Counted from the first letter of the stretch, positions 1 to 9,642 are shown. The stretch is 35,935 nucleotides of DNA from Nocardioidaceae bacterium (GCA_013696745.1 JACCXZ010000032.1:1-35935), one strand, 5' to 3'. Notes: a model not told the origin generated them from the sequence alone. Program-made: numbers and translations.

Positions 1-2946
1 GTCCTCGCCCGGGGTGTCCGCGCCGCCCTGCTCGGCCTGCAGCTCACTGATCTGCTCGAGGAGGGCGTACAGCTCCTCGTTGGCCTGCTGGTACGCGCCG
101 AGGTCGTTCTCCTCCAGAGCGGCCAACGCCTCTTGTGTCCTCTCTTCGACCCGCTCCAGCAGTTGTTGAAGCGTCTCATCGGTCCCTGGTCCGGCCGGCG
201 GGTCCGGCTCGCCCGGCGGCGGCTCGGTCGGCGGGTCCGGCTCGCCGATCTCGCCATCTTCGATCCCCAGCACGCTGTTCAGCGCCTGGTCCAGACTCGT
301 CCCGAACCCGACGTCCTCGCCCAGCGAGGCCACGACGTACTGCAGCACCGGGTACGTACCCGTGGCCCCGGACGCCTGGGTGTAGATCGGCTGGACGTAC
401 AGCAGGCCCTCGCCGACCGGGAGGGTCAGCAGGTTGCCCGGCAGCACGTTGACGTTGTTCTGCCGGAACTGGAACAACTCTCCGGCGAGGCCGTCGTCGG
501 TGTTGATCTGGTTGGACATCTGGCTCGGACCCGGCACCTGTGTCTGCGTGGGCAGGCTCAGGATCTGCATCGTCCCGTAGCCCTCCTCGCTGTCGTCGGT
601 TGCGTCGGCGTTGACCGACACGAAGGACGCGAGGTTCTGGCGGTTGCTGGGTGCGAAGACGCTGGTCAGGGAGAACCGGGGCTCGTCGGCTCCCGGCACC
701 TGCACTGAGAGGTAGTACGGCGGCTGGCTGGTGGTGTCCGACGTCGGGTCCTCCGGGACGACCCACCGCTCGGCGGCGTTGTAGAAGTCGATGGCGTCGG
801 TGACGTGGTAACGCTGCAACACCTCGCGCTGCACCTTGAACAGGTCCTCTGGGTAGCGCAGGTGCTCCAGCAGCTCCGGAGAGATCTCCGATCGGTCCTG
901 CACCACGCCGGGGAAGACCTCGCGCCAGGTCGCCAGGATCGGATCCTCCTCGTCCCATTCGTACAGGTCGACTGTGCCGTCGTAGGCGTCGACGACCGCC
1001 TTGACCGAGTTGCGCATGTAGCTGACCTCGTCGGCGGGCAGCGCCGCGATCTGGGTCCCGTCGGTCAGCGTGTCCGACGTGGCGTCGTCCAGGCTCGTCT
1101 TCTCCGCCTGGGGGAAGGCGTTGGACGTGGTGTAGCCGTCGACGATCCACACGATCCGGCCGTTGACGATGGCCGGATAGGTGTTGCCGTCGACGGTCAA
1201 CCAGGGGGCCACCTTCTCGACCCGTTCGCGCGGCTCCCGGTCGTAGATGATCGTCGACTCCTCGTTGACCCGGTCGGACAGCACCAGGTTGGGTTCGCCG
1301 AACTTCAGCGCGTACAGCGCCTTGTTGAAGATCCCCCCGATCGGGACACCGCCCTCCCCGTCGTAGGTGAACGTCGAGGCGTCGCCCTCACCGTCGTCGC
1401 CGGCCGAACCCTGCGGCGTGTCCACTTCGACCTGGCTGGCGCCTTCGGGCGCACCCACGACGGAGTACTCGGGGCTCTGCTCACCGAAGTAGATCCGAGG
1501 CTGGTCCACCTCCAGCGAAGGGTCCGTGGACTGCAACGGGATGTCCTCGACCACGAACGACGGTTCACCGCCGGGGCCCCGCTCGTTGCCCTTGGCGGCG
1601 ACCACGCCGTAGCCGTGGGTGTAGACCGTGTGGTCGTTGGCCCAGTTGCGCTGGTTGTCGGCCAAACCGTCGATGTTGAGCTCACGGGCGGCGATGATGA
1701 CGTCCTGGGGCTGGTCGTTGTCCTCGAGCACGTAACGGTCGACGTCGAGGGTCTCGGGCACCGAGTAGTAGCCGCGAACCTGTTGGAGCTGTTCGAAGGC
1801 CGGCGACACCAGCGTCGGGTCGAGCAGTCGGGTGCCCGGCGTGTTGTCCGCCGCCGCGAGCAGCTCCTCGGCGCTCAAGGACGTCTGTGCGTCGTAGGGG
1901 ACCTCCTCCACCCCGGTCAGGGCGTACGCCTCGCGGGTGGAGTCGATGTTGCGGGCGATGTAGGGCGCCTCCCGATCCGGCTCGGACGGGTTGACCTGGA
2001 AGGACTGCATGATCGCCGGCCACACGCCGCTCACCAGGATCGAGGACAGCGCGAGCAGGCCCAGACCGATGGCCGGCAGCAGCAACGATCGCCAGATGAC
2101 GTTGGCGAAGAACAACAGCGCGCAGATCAAGGCGATGATGATCAGGATGTTCTTGCCGGGGATGCGAGCGTTCTCGTCCGTGTACGTCAGCCCGGTGACC
2201 AGCCCGCCGTCGGCGATGGACAGCTCGAAGCGGTCCAACCAGTACGCAAACGCCTTGAGCAGGACGAACAGGCCGACCAGGACCGACAGGTGCACCTGCG
2301 TCGAGGTCGCCACCCGGCTGTTCTTGTCCTGCAGCGTGATGCCGCCGTAGACGTAGTTGACGAGGGCGACGGCGATGATGCTGATCGCGAGCGTCGCGAA
2401 GCCAAACGAGGCGAGGAAGCGCAGCCACGGGAAGTCGAAGACGAAGAAGCCGAGGTCCATGGCGAAGTTGGGGTCCTCAGCACCGAAGGGTTGTCCGTGG
2501 CGCCACAGCACGAACGTCTGCCACTGCCCGGACGCCACCCCGCCGGCCGCCAGGCCCAGAAGCACGGCGATGGCGGCCACCAGACGCTTCTTGATCGGCT
2601 CGATGACCTCGCGGTAGCGGACCACCGGGTCGAAGCGCCGCGGCCTCGGCACCACCAGCGGCTGCGTCCGGTAGGCGATGATGATGTTGGCCGACACGAC
2701 GAGGGCGAACACCAGGCCCAGCATGAGGAACAACGCAGTGCGGGTGAACAGGATGGTGCTGAAGACATCGGTGTAGTCGACCGAGGAGAACCACAGGCGA
2801 TCGGTCCACACGCCGGTGAAAACGGCGCCGAGGAACAGGAGTCCGGCCAACGTGGTCAGGGTCGGCAGCAGTACCCGGCGCCCCGTGGGCTCACGCAGCT
2901 GCGTGGGCGCCGGGCGTGGGGCAGGGCTGTCGAATTCGTCGGCCAC
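1..2946 (-). CDS. UPF0182 family multi-pass membrane protein (C-terminus truncated by left window edge)
   Basis: Own translation of the minus strand from GTG at 2946: VADEFDSPAPRPAPTQLREPTGRRVLLPTLTTLAGLLFLGAVFTGVWTDRLWFSSVDYTDVF... open to position 1, with N-terminal TM segments and a large C-terminal extracytoplasmic domain ending in a Pro/Glu linker. Not in the ORF track because it runs off the window. Confidence 0.9.
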   Translation of the reverse strand, partial: MADEFDSPAPRPAPTQLREPTGRRVLLPTLTTLAGLLFLGAVFTGVWTDRLWFSSVDYTDVFSTILFTRTALFLMLGLVFALVVSANIIIAYRTQPLVVPRPRRFDPVVRYREVIEPIKKRLVAAIAVLLGLAAGGVASGQWQTFVLWRHGQPFGAEDPNFAMDLGFFVFDFPWLRFLASFGFATLAISIIAVALVNYVYGGITLQDKNSRVATSTQVHLSVLVGLFVLLKAFAYWLDRFELSIADGGLVTGLTYTDENARIPGKNILIIIALICALLFFANVIWRSLLLPAIGLGLLALSSILVSGVWPAIMQSFQVNPSEPDREAPYIARNIDSTREAYALTGVEEVPYDAQTSLSAEELLAAADNTPGTRLLDPTLVSPAFEQLQQVRGYYSVPETLDVDRYVLEDNDQPQDVIIAARELNIDGLADNQRNWANDHTVYTHGYGVVAAKGNERGPGGEPSFVVEDIPLQSTDPSLEVDQPRIYFGEQSPEYSVVGAPEGASQVEVDTPQGSAGDDGEGDASTFTYDGEGGVPIGGIFNKALYALKFGEPNLVLSDRVNEESTIIYDREPRERVEKVAPWLTVDGNTYPAIVNGRIVWIVDGYTTSNAFPQAEKTSLDDATSDTLTDGTQIAALPADEVSYMRNSVKAVVDAYDGTVDLYEWDEEDPILATWREVFPGVVQDRSEISPELLEHLRYPEDLFKVQREVLQRYHVTDAIDFYNAAERWVVPEDPTSDTTSQPPYYLSVQVPGADEPRFSLTSVFAPSNRQNLASFVSVNADATDDSEEGYGTMQILSLPTQTQVPGPSQMSNQINTDDGLAGELFQFRQNNVNVLPGNLLTLPVGEGLLYVQPIYTQASGATGTYPVLQYVVASLGEDVGFGTSLDQALNSVLGIEDGEIGEPDPPTEPPPGEPDPPAGPGTDETLQQLLERVEERTQEALAALEENDLGAYQQANEELYALLEQISELQAEQGGADTPGED

Positions 2947-2994
2947 GTGTCTCCTCTGTCGGTACGGGTTGCGCTGTTGGTACGGGTAGCGCTG

Positions 2995-3510
2995 TCAGTC
3001 TGTCAAAGTCTGAAACAGGAGCCCCACCAGCGTCGGGACGAGGTCGACTCCGTCGAGCACGTCAGCCGTGTCGTCGTGCGACCTCAGCCGTAGCGCGCAG
3101 TGCGCCCGACCGTCTCGGGTGACGGCCACGGCCATCCGCACCTCGTGGGCATCGGGGTGCTCCGCTGCGAGCACCTTGGCCTGCTCGGCGTCGTCCGGTA
3201 GCTCCCCCTCTGCGCCAAGCGGGAGCACCAGCCGCTCGACCACCGTGGCGCAGCCGGCCACGCCTGGTGGCCACATGATCCCCGTCAGCACCTCCTCGAG
3301 ATCCTGGTCGGCGGGCACCTCGTCCTGCTCGATCGGCGTGAGGCTGCCGGCCGCATCGGTGGGCAGCCCGAGCGTAGCGGCCAGCTCGGGCTCGGCGTCG
3401 ATCAGCTCGGAGGTCGTGACCAGGGCGTACAGGCGGGGAGGCTGGTCCCAGCCGGCCGCCGCCACATGTCTTTCGACCTCCAGCACCACGGTGCGGACGG
3501 CGTCAGTCAT
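2995..3510 (-). CDS. PPA1309 family conserved actinobacterial protein
   Basis: 171-aa ORF MTDAVRTVVLEVERHVAAAGWDQPPRLYALVTTSELI...; family recognised by sequence and by position between UPF0182 and the PDZ protease. Confidence 0.75.
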   Translation of the reverse strand: MTDAVRTVVLEVERHVAAAGWDQPPRLYALVTTSELIDAEPELAATLGLPTDAAGSLTPIEQDEVPADQDLEEVLTGIMWPPGVAGCATVVERLVLPLGAEGELPDDAEQAKVLAAEHPDAHEVRMAVAVTRDGRAHCALRLRSHDDTADVLDGVDLVPTLVGLLFQTLTD

Positions 3511-3536
3511 CTGCTGGTCCCGTCACCGGGGCTCTC

Positions 3537-4619
3537 TCAACACGTCGGTACCGAGGCGTCGGGGTCCTCGGCGAGGGCCTCGAGCGAGGAGATCGCGCCC
3601 TCCAGCGTCTCGATCCGGAGCACGGTGATCTGGGCGAAGTCGACCGGGGCGCGCAGCGCCTCCGTACAGTTGCCGGCCGGGGACAGGAAGAATGTGGCAC
3701 CTTCTTCTTGCGAGGACACCAGCTTCTGTGCGACGCCGCCGATCTGTCCCACGTTGCCGTCGTAGTCGATCTCGCCGGTGCCGGCGACCACCTCGCCACC
3801 GGTGAGGCTGCCCGGGGTGAGCTTGTCGTAGATCGCCAGCGCGAACATCGAGCCCGCGCTGGGCCCGCCGATGCTGCGCTCGAGGTTGAAGGTCACGTCG
3901 ACGGGCACGTCGAACCCGGGACCCACGGTGATGCCGATCGACGTGCGCGGTCCGTCGACGTCGTCGTCGGTCTCCTCGGCCGTGATGTCGACCGTGCGCG
4001 GTTCACCGGCACGCAGCACCGTCACCGCGATGGTGTCGCCCGGCTCCCTGGAGCGCACGGCGGTGACGACGGCGTCGCTGTCGGCGACCGGGTCACCGTC
4101 GACGGCGAGGATGCGGTCGCCCGGCTCGAGGACGCCGTCGGAGGGTCCGTCCACGACCACACCTGCGACCAGCACGTACTCCTCGACGTCGTACCCGGCG
4201 GCACGTACGCCAGCCACCTCGGAGGTCTCCTGGGAGCCGGTCATGGCCACCCGGGTCAGGTCCTGGGCCTCCTGCGCGGACTGTTCCGGCGGGTACACCA
4301 CGTCGCGTGGGATCAGCGCGTCCTCGGGGTCGAACCATGCGCCGAGGGCCTGGAACAGTGTCACCTTGCTGTCGGCTCGGGTCACCTGGGCAGTGGTCAG
4401 CCGCAGCTCGCCCTCGGTCGGGTACGTCTGCACCTCGCTGCCGAAGGAGATGACGTCCTGGTCGGTGGGCCGGCCGGCCGCGCTGATGTCGGAGCCCAGG
4501 GTGTCGGCGGTGAGCCCCGGGGACTCCAGGACGTACGGGACGGGCACCAGGAATGCGACGCTGACCAGGATGGTGAGCAACACACCAGCGACCGTCAAGG
4601 TCGAGGCGCGCTGGGTCAT
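3537..4619 (-). CDS. Membrane-anchored PDZ domain / Lon-like (S16) serine protease, YlbL type
   Basis: MTQRASTLTVAGVLLTILVSVAFLVPVPYVLESPG; PDZ stretch GVVVDGPSDGVLEPGDRILAVDGDPV; Lon-type catalytic Ser GGPSAGSMFAL and Lys GGVAQKL. Confidence 0.9.
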   Translation of the reverse strand: MTQRASTLTVAGVLLTILVSVAFLVPVPYVLESPGLTADTLGSDISAAGRPTDQDVISFGSEVQTYPTEGELRLTTAQVTRADSKVTLFQALGAWFDPEDALIPRDVVYPPEQSAQEAQDLTRVAMTGSQETSEVAGVRAAGYDVEEYVLVAGVVVDGPSDGVLEPGDRILAVDGDPVADSDAVVTAVRSREPGDTIAVTVLRAGEPRTVDITAEETDDDVDGPRTSIGITVGPGFDVPVDVTFNLERSIGGPSAGSMFALAIYDKLTPGSLTGGEVVAGTGEIDYDGNVGQIGGVAQKLVSSQEEGATFFLSPAGNCTEALRAPVDFAQITVLRIETLEGAISSLEALAEDPDASVPTC

Positions 4620-4632
4620 GCGGTCAAGCCTC

Positions 4633-4905
4633 TCACCGGCCGACAACGCCGGGAGGGCGCGGGTGCGCGGCTCCGTCTCGCAGCACACGTTGGGACGGAC
4701 GCACGGCGACGCCGCTGGGGCGCTCCGGGCTCTGGGCGACCACGTGACGGGCCGCGGACGGCACGGGGCGCGCCAACGCCGCACCGAAACGCTCGGCCTG
4801 CACCTGCTCGTCGGGTTCGCGTCGGGCACGCCCCGCCCAGGTGGCCCACAGCATCGCCAGGGCTGTCAGTCCGAGAGGGACCGCGAGCCAGTACAGGATC
4901 TCCAC
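4633..4905 (-). CDS. Small single-TM hypothetical protein
   Basis: 90-aa ORF MEILYWLAVPLGLTALAMLWATWAGRARREPDEQ..., co-directional and 13 bp upstream of the PDZ protease start. Confidence 0.5.
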   Translation of the reverse strand: MEILYWLAVPLGLTALAMLWATWAGRARREPDEQVQAERFGAALARPVPSAARHVVAQSPERPSGVAVRPSQRVLRDGAAHPRPPGVVGR

Positions 4906-4946
4906 CGGCCCAGACTAGGCGGCGCAGTCCCGGCACGGCCGCAGCC

Positions 4947-5384
4947 TCACGGCGTGCCGACCCACTCGTCGGCGCCGTCCTCGAAGACCTGGTGCTTCCA
5001 GATCGGCACCGTGCCCTTGAGCTCGTCGATCAGATCCCTGCAGGCGGCGAACGCCTCGCCACGGTGCACGGCGCTGACACCGACCACCACGGCCAGGTCC
5101 CCGACGACCAGGTCACCTACCCGGTGCACCGCGGCCACTGCCAGCACGTCGTGGCGTGCCGCCACGTCCCGCGTGGCGTCCTCGAGCCGCTGCAGGGCGG
5201 TGGGGTGCGCCGAGTACGACAGCGCCGTCACGCCGCGCTGTTGGTCGTGGTCGCGCACGACACCGACGAACACGGTGACTCCTCCGGCGGACTCGTCGGC
5301 CACGGCCTCGTGGACCTCGGACTCCAGCAGGGGCGTCTCCCGGATGTCGAGAAGTCGTACCGCGTCGCGAACGGGCTCGGCCAT
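4947..5384 (-). CDS. moaE: Molybdopterin synthase catalytic subunit MoaE
   Basis: VTVFVGVVRDHD...VTALSYSAHPTALQRLEDATRDVA...VAAVHRVGDLVVGDLAVVVGVSAVHRGEAFAACRDLIDELKGTVPIWKHQVFEDG is characteristic of MoaE. Confidence 0.93.
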   Translation of the reverse strand: MAEPVRDAVRLLDIRETPLLESEVHEAVADESAGGVTVFVGVVRDHDQQRGVTALSYSAHPTALQRLEDATRDVAARHDVLAVAAVHRVGDLVVGDLAVVVGVSAVHRGEAFAACRDLIDELKGTVPIWKHQVFEDGADEWVGTP

Positions 5385-5438
5385 GATCGGCAGCCTACGC
5401 ACGAAGGGACCTCCGAGGTGGCCCGGTACGTTGGGCGC

Positions 5439-6821
5439 ATGGCCAGTTCCGATGACGTTCCCGACCGCAACCGCCCGGACGACGACGACTCCGAGCAGCC
5501 GGCGAACCCGTTTGCGGGTACGCCCTTCGAGCAGCTGCTCGGCGGCATGGGAGGTGCCCTCGGGGGCACCGGCGGCCAGATGCCGGACCTCGGCGCCATG
5601 ATGGGGCAGCTTCAGCAGATGTTCGCCGGTGCGAGTGGGCCGGGGCACGTGAACTGGGATCTGGCTACCCAGGTGGCTCGCACCCGGGTGGCGCAGCAGC
5701 CCGACCCGTCGCCCGGCGACGCCGACCGGGTGCGCGTCGTCGATGCCGCGAGACTCGCCGAGCTCTGGCTGGACGAGGTCACCGACCTGCCGGCCGGTGC
5801 CACCAGCGTCGACGTCTGGAGCCGCGCGGAATGGGTGGAGCAGACCAGGGCGAGCTGGGAGCAGCTCGTCGAGCCCATCGCCACCAACGTCGTGCGCGCC
5901 ATGGGCGAGGCGCTGCCGGACCAGGTCCGCCAGATGGCCGGGCCGTTGATGTCCATGTTCGGCCAGGTCGGTGGTGCGATCTTCGGCCAGCAGGTAGGAC
6001 AGGCGGTCGGCGAGCTGGCCACCGAGGTGGTCGGTGCCGCGGACGTGGGCCTGCCCCTCGTCGCACCCGGCCGTTCAGCGCTGCTGCCCACCAACGTCCG
6101 ACAGTTCAGTGAGGGCCTGGCTCAGTCCGACGACGACGTCTTGTTGTACCTCGCGCTGCGCGAGTGCGCCGCCCAACGGCTGTTCGTCCACGTGCCGTGG
6201 CTCAAGGCGCACCTGTTCGGTGCCGTCGAGGACTTCGGCCGCGGCACCAGCATCGATGTGAGCAAGATCGAGTCCCAGCTCACGACATTGGACCCGAGCG
6301 ACCCGGCCAAGATCCAGGAGGCCCTGGCGGGTGGTCTGTTCGAGCCGGAGAACACCCCGGCCCAAAAGGCTGCGCTCATCCGGCTGGAGACCGCCCTGGC
6401 CCTGGTCGAGGGATGGGTCGACGAGGTCGTCACCCAGGCCACCGTCGACCGAATGCCCACCGCGGTGGCTCTGCGCGAGGCCGTTCGCCGGCGTCGTGCC
6501 GCCGGTGGCCCGGCCGAGCAGACCTTCGCCTCGCTGGTCGGCCTGGACCTGCGGCCCCGCCGGTTGCGCGATGCCTCCAACCTGTGGGCGGCTGTGCGCG
6601 ACGCCCGGGGACCGCATGGACGGGACGCGATCTGGTCGCACCCCGACCTGCTGCCGACCCACGAGGACCTCGACGACCCGATGGGTTTCGTCGCCGGCGC
6701 CGAGACCGACGAGCCCACCGCCGAGGGCGAGCTCGACTTCGACACCGCGCTTGCGCAGCTGCTCGACGACGCCGAGACCGATGACGACGGGGACAGCCGC
6801 CCACCGCCTCCCCACGGGTGA
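5439..6821 (+). CDS. Zinc-dependent metalloprotease, DUF2342 family
   Basis: Start ATG 5439 (MASSDDVPDRNRPDDDDSEQPANPFAGTPFEQLLGGMGG...); FIHVPWLKAHLFGAVEDFGRG-like region (FVHVPWLKAHLFGAVEDFGRG); long C-terminal acidic tail; syntenic position. Confidence 0.85.
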   Translation: MASSDDVPDRNRPDDDDSEQPANPFAGTPFEQLLGGMGGALGGTGGQMPDLGAMMGQLQQMFAGASGPGHVNWDLATQVARTRVAQQPDPSPGDADRVRVVDAARLAELWLDEVTDLPAGATSVDVWSRAEWVEQTRASWEQLVEPIATNVVRAMGEALPDQVRQMAGPLMSMFGQVGGAIFGQQVGQAVGELATEVVGAADVGLPLVAPGRSALLPTNVRQFSEGLAQSDDDVLLYLALRECAAQRLFVHVPWLKAHLFGAVEDFGRGTSIDVSKIESQLTTLDPSDPAKIQEALAGGLFEPENTPAQKAALIRLETALALVEGWVDEVVTQATVDRMPTAVALREAVRRRRAAGGPAEQTFASLVGLDLRPRRLRDASNLWAAVRDARGPHGRDAIWSHPDLLPTHEDLDDPMGFVAGAETDEPTAEGELDFDTALAQLLDDAETDDDGDSRPPPPHG

Positions 6822-7426
6822 GCCTGCACCGCGACACCGCCCGGGTCCTGGACGCCTGGTCCGCGCCCGACCCGGCCCAAGAACAGCTGCGGAGCACGTA
6901 CCTCCAGCACCTGCTGCGTCATCCGGACGCGATGTCTCGTTCCTGTTCACCGGACCACATCACCGCCAGCGCCCTCATCGTCAGCCACGACCACCGGCGG
7001 GTGCTGCTCACACTGCACGCCCGGCTCGGACGGTGGTTGCAGACCGGTGGGCACTGCGAGGACGACCGGAGCCTGCACCGGGCGGCGCTGCGCGAGGCGC
7101 AGGAGGAGAGCGGCATGCAGGATCTCGTCATCGATCAGGTGCCGGTCCTGCTGTCCCGGCATCCGGTGCCCTGCGGGCCGCTGCGTCCGGCGCACCACCT
7201 CGACGTCCAGCACGTGTGCGTCGCGCTGGCCGACGCGGTGGCCGTGCGCGGCGAGGAGTCGCTGGACCTCGCCTGGTTCGACGCGGACGACCTGCCCGAT
7301 CAGTCCGATGACTCGATGCGCAGGCTGGTCAACGCCTGTCTCGTCCGGCTCCGGCACCCGGTGTCGACCCTTCAGTCATCCCTGTCCCAGGGCAGCCCGG
7401 CGACCGCGGACACGCCCTCCAAGTAG
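6818..7426 (+). CDS. NUDIX hydrolase
   Basis: Nudix box GGHCEDDRSLHRAALREAQEESGM; GTG start overlaps the upstream stop (GTGA). Confidence 0.9.
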   Translation: MSLHRDTARVLDAWSAPDPAQEQLRSTYLQHLLRHPDAMSRSCSPDHITASALIVSHDHRRVLLTLHARLGRWLQTGGHCEDDRSLHRAALREAQEESGMQDLVIDQVPVLLSRHPVPCGPLRPAHHLDVQHVCVALADAVAVRGEESLDLAWFDADDLPDQSDDSMRRLVNACLVRLRHPVSTLQSSLSQGSPATADTPSK

Positions 7427-7932
7427 CCTCGTGCCCGCTCGGTGCGGGGATAGCGCTCCACCATGACCCAGAAGTCGGGTCCGTGGCCGGAGACCAACAG
7501 GTGCGTCAGCTCGTGCACCAGGACGTAGTCGATCACCCATGGCGGCATCCCCTGCAGCCGCGCGGACAGCCGGATGGTGCGGTCGGGGATCGTGCACGAG
7601 CCCCAGCGCGTCTGCTGGTTGTCGACCCAGCGCACCGACTCCGGCACCGCCTGGCCGTCGAGGTATCGGCGGGACAGCTCCTCAGCGCGCGTCATCAGCT
7701 CGTCGTCAGTGGGGCGGCGCCGCCGTTCTCGTCGCTCGAGGCGGACCAGCATGGCCTCGACCCAGCGGTGCTCCTCGGCACCGCTCAGTCGAGCCGGCAC
7801 CATCACGACCACCTTCTCACCCTCACGGTGGGCCGACACCGTACGAGTGCGCCGACGGCTGCGGCGGATCTCCACCTCGAGGCGTTCGCGGTCGCTGCCA
7901 GTCCGGTCGGTTGCCGTTGCGTCCCGCGCCAT
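7372..7932 (-). CDS. YgjP-like / DUF45 M48-type metallopeptidase
   Basis: HELTH motif in VIDYVLVHELTHLLVSGHGPDFWVMVERYPR; RWGSCT motif; start ATG at 7932. Confidence 0.88.
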   Translation of the reverse strand: MARDATATDRTGSDRERLEVEIRRSRRRTRTVSAHREGEKVVVMVPARLSGAEEHRWVEAMLVRLERRERRRRPTDDELMTRAEELSRRYLDGQAVPESVRWVDNQQTRWGSCTIPDRTIRLSARLQGMPPWVIDYVLVHELTHLLVSGHGPDFWVMVERYPRTERARGYLEGVSAVAGLPWDRDD

Positions 7933-8066
7933 CTGCGTACCTCCCGCGTCGGGTTCGCGCCCCAACCTAGCCCGCGCGACGGCGACAAGCGCCGCCCATG
8001 CTGCGGCTGGGTGTCGTACGGTGACCGGAGCGCGCGTACGGCGGGCTGCACCGGACAACGGGGGCG

Positions 8067-9440
8067 ATGAACACGGACACGTCAGGTGCCCAGCAGGACC
8101 CGCCCGCGACCCCACGGCCCGAGCGGCCCGCCATCCCCCGGCGCGCAGTGGCCCGGACCGCCCGGATGGCCAGCCTCCCCCTCGGCTTCGCCGGACGGGC
8201 CACGCTCGGGCTCGGACGCCGACTCGCCGGGGCCAACGCGGACGCGGTGAGCCGCGACGTACAGCAGCGCACCGCCGAACAGGTGTTCAAGGTGCTCGGC
8301 GAGCTCAAGGGCGGTGCGATGAAGTTCGGCCAGGCGCTGAGCGTGTTCGAGTCCGCATTGCCCGACGAGCTCGCGGCGCCGTACCGGGCGGCCCTCACCC
8401 AGCTGCAGGACGCCGCTCCCCCGATGGACTCCGGAACGGTCCACCGGGTGATCGCCGCCGAGCTCGGCCCCCGCTGGCGCGAGCAGCTCGTCGAGCTCGA
8501 GCCCGACCCGGCCGCTGCGGCGTCGATCGGACAGGTCCACCGCGGCCGGTGGCACGACGGCCGTCGAGTCGCGGTGAAGGTGCAGTACCCCGGTGCCGGG
8601 GAGGCGCTGTCCTCGGATCTGCGCCAGATCGCGCGGGTGGCCAGGATGGTCGGCCCCCTCGCCCCGGGGATCGAGGTCATGCCACTCGTCGACGAGCTGC
8701 GCGCCCGCATCGAGGAGGAGCTCGACTACCGGCTGGAGGCACAGGCTCAAGCCGTGTTCGCGGCCTCGTACGCCGCGGATCCCGACGTCGAGGTGCCAGC
8801 GGTCGTCGCACACACCTCCAAGCTGCTGGTGACCACCTGGATGGACAGCACCGGATCACTGGCCCGGCTGATCGCCGAGGGGTCCCAGGCCGACCGCGAC
8901 CACTTCGGTGAGCTGTACGTGCGCTTCCTGTTCAGCGGTCCGGTCCGAACCGGGTTGCTGCACGCCGATCCGCATCCCGGGAACTTCCGGATGCTGCCCG
9001 ACCGGCGGCTCGGCGTCGTCGACTACGGTGCGGTCGCGCGCCTGCCCGAGCACGGTCTGCCCAAGCCCATCGGCCGGCTGCTGCGCCGTGCCGTCGAGGA
9101 CGACTACGACGCCGTGCTGCAGGGGTTGCGCGACGAGGGCTTCATCCGCCGCGGCGTGGATCTGGATCCTGGTGTGCTGCGCGACTTCCTCGGCCCGTTC
9201 GTCGAGCCGGCGCAGTCCGAGACGTTCCGCTTCAGCCGGGAGTGGATGCGCGGCCAGGCGAACCGGTTGTACGACCCGAACGACGCGCTGCCGGTCTCCC
9301 TCAAGATCAACCTCCCCCCGTCGTACCTGCTGATCCACCGGGTCTGGATCGGCGGTATCGGGGTGCTGAGCCAGCTCGGCGCCCAGGCGTCGTTCCGAGC
9401 CATCTGTGCGGAGTCCCTGCCGGGTTTCGCGGACGGCTGA
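8067..9440 (+). CDS. ABC1/AarF/UbiB atypical kinase
   Basis: KxGQ-type motif GGAMKFGQALSVF, AAASIGQVHRG, VAVKVQYPG, LLHADPHPGNFRML. Confidence 0.93.
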   Translation: MNTDTSGAQQDPPATPRPERPAIPRRAVARTARMASLPLGFAGRATLGLGRRLAGANADAVSRDVQQRTAEQVFKVLGELKGGAMKFGQALSVFESALPDELAAPYRAALTQLQDAAPPMDSGTVHRVIAAELGPRWREQLVELEPDPAAAASIGQVHRGRWHDGRRVAVKVQYPGAGEALSSDLRQIARVARMVGPLAPGIEVMPLVDELRARIEEELDYRLEAQAQAVFAASYAADPDVEVPAVVAHTSKLLVTTWMDSTGSLARLIAEGSQADRDHFGELYVRFLFSGPVRTGLLHADPHPGNFRMLPDRRLGVVDYGAVARLPEHGLPKPIGRLLRRAVEDDYDAVLQGLRDEGFIRRGVDLDPGVLRDFLGPFVEPAQSETFRFSREWMRGQANRLYDPNDALPVSLKINLPPSYLLIHRVWIGGIGVLSQLGAQASFRAICAESLPGFADG

Positions 9441-9460
9441 GCGCGGGCACTACGGACCCA

Positions 9461-9535
9461 CCATGGCAAGTTGTCACTTCCCATGGTTTGCGTCCCATGG
9501 GAAGTGCAGTTTCCCAGGGGACCCTGGTAAACCGC
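9461..9535 (+). repeat. Two-hairpin intergenic repeat, copy 1
   Basis: ccatggcaagttgtcacttcccatggtttgcgtcccatgggaagtgcagtttcccaggggaccctggtaaaccgc; 68/75 identical to 31801-31875 by manual alignment. Perfect 12-bp inverted repeat CACTTCCCATGG (9475-9486)/CCATGGGAAGTG (9495-9506). Confidence 0.9.
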
Positions 9536-9642
9536 GCCACGCAAGACAGAGCACGACGCCAAGCGGCTGGTGGGTGCCGCGTAGGCTGTCCGACCGGGCC
9601 GGAGCATCCGGCGTGCAGGGCTGTGCAGACGGGCGGGTGAAG

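Noticed and set aside
805-3093. 762-aa + strand ORF
   Set aside because: Antisense to the UPF0182 gene; Arg/Val/Asp/Gln/His-rich composition typical of a high-GC shadow frame with no recognisable domain.
3708-5438. N-terminal 577 aa of the 1037-aa + ORF (3708..6821)
   Set aside because: Only the part from ATG 5439 resembles DUF2342; the upstream extension is antisense to the PDZ protease and MoaE.
9406-9642. Upstream extension of the sulfotransferase ORF through the repeat
   Set aside because: Would translate the aarF end and the hairpin repeat; homology begins just after ATG 9643.
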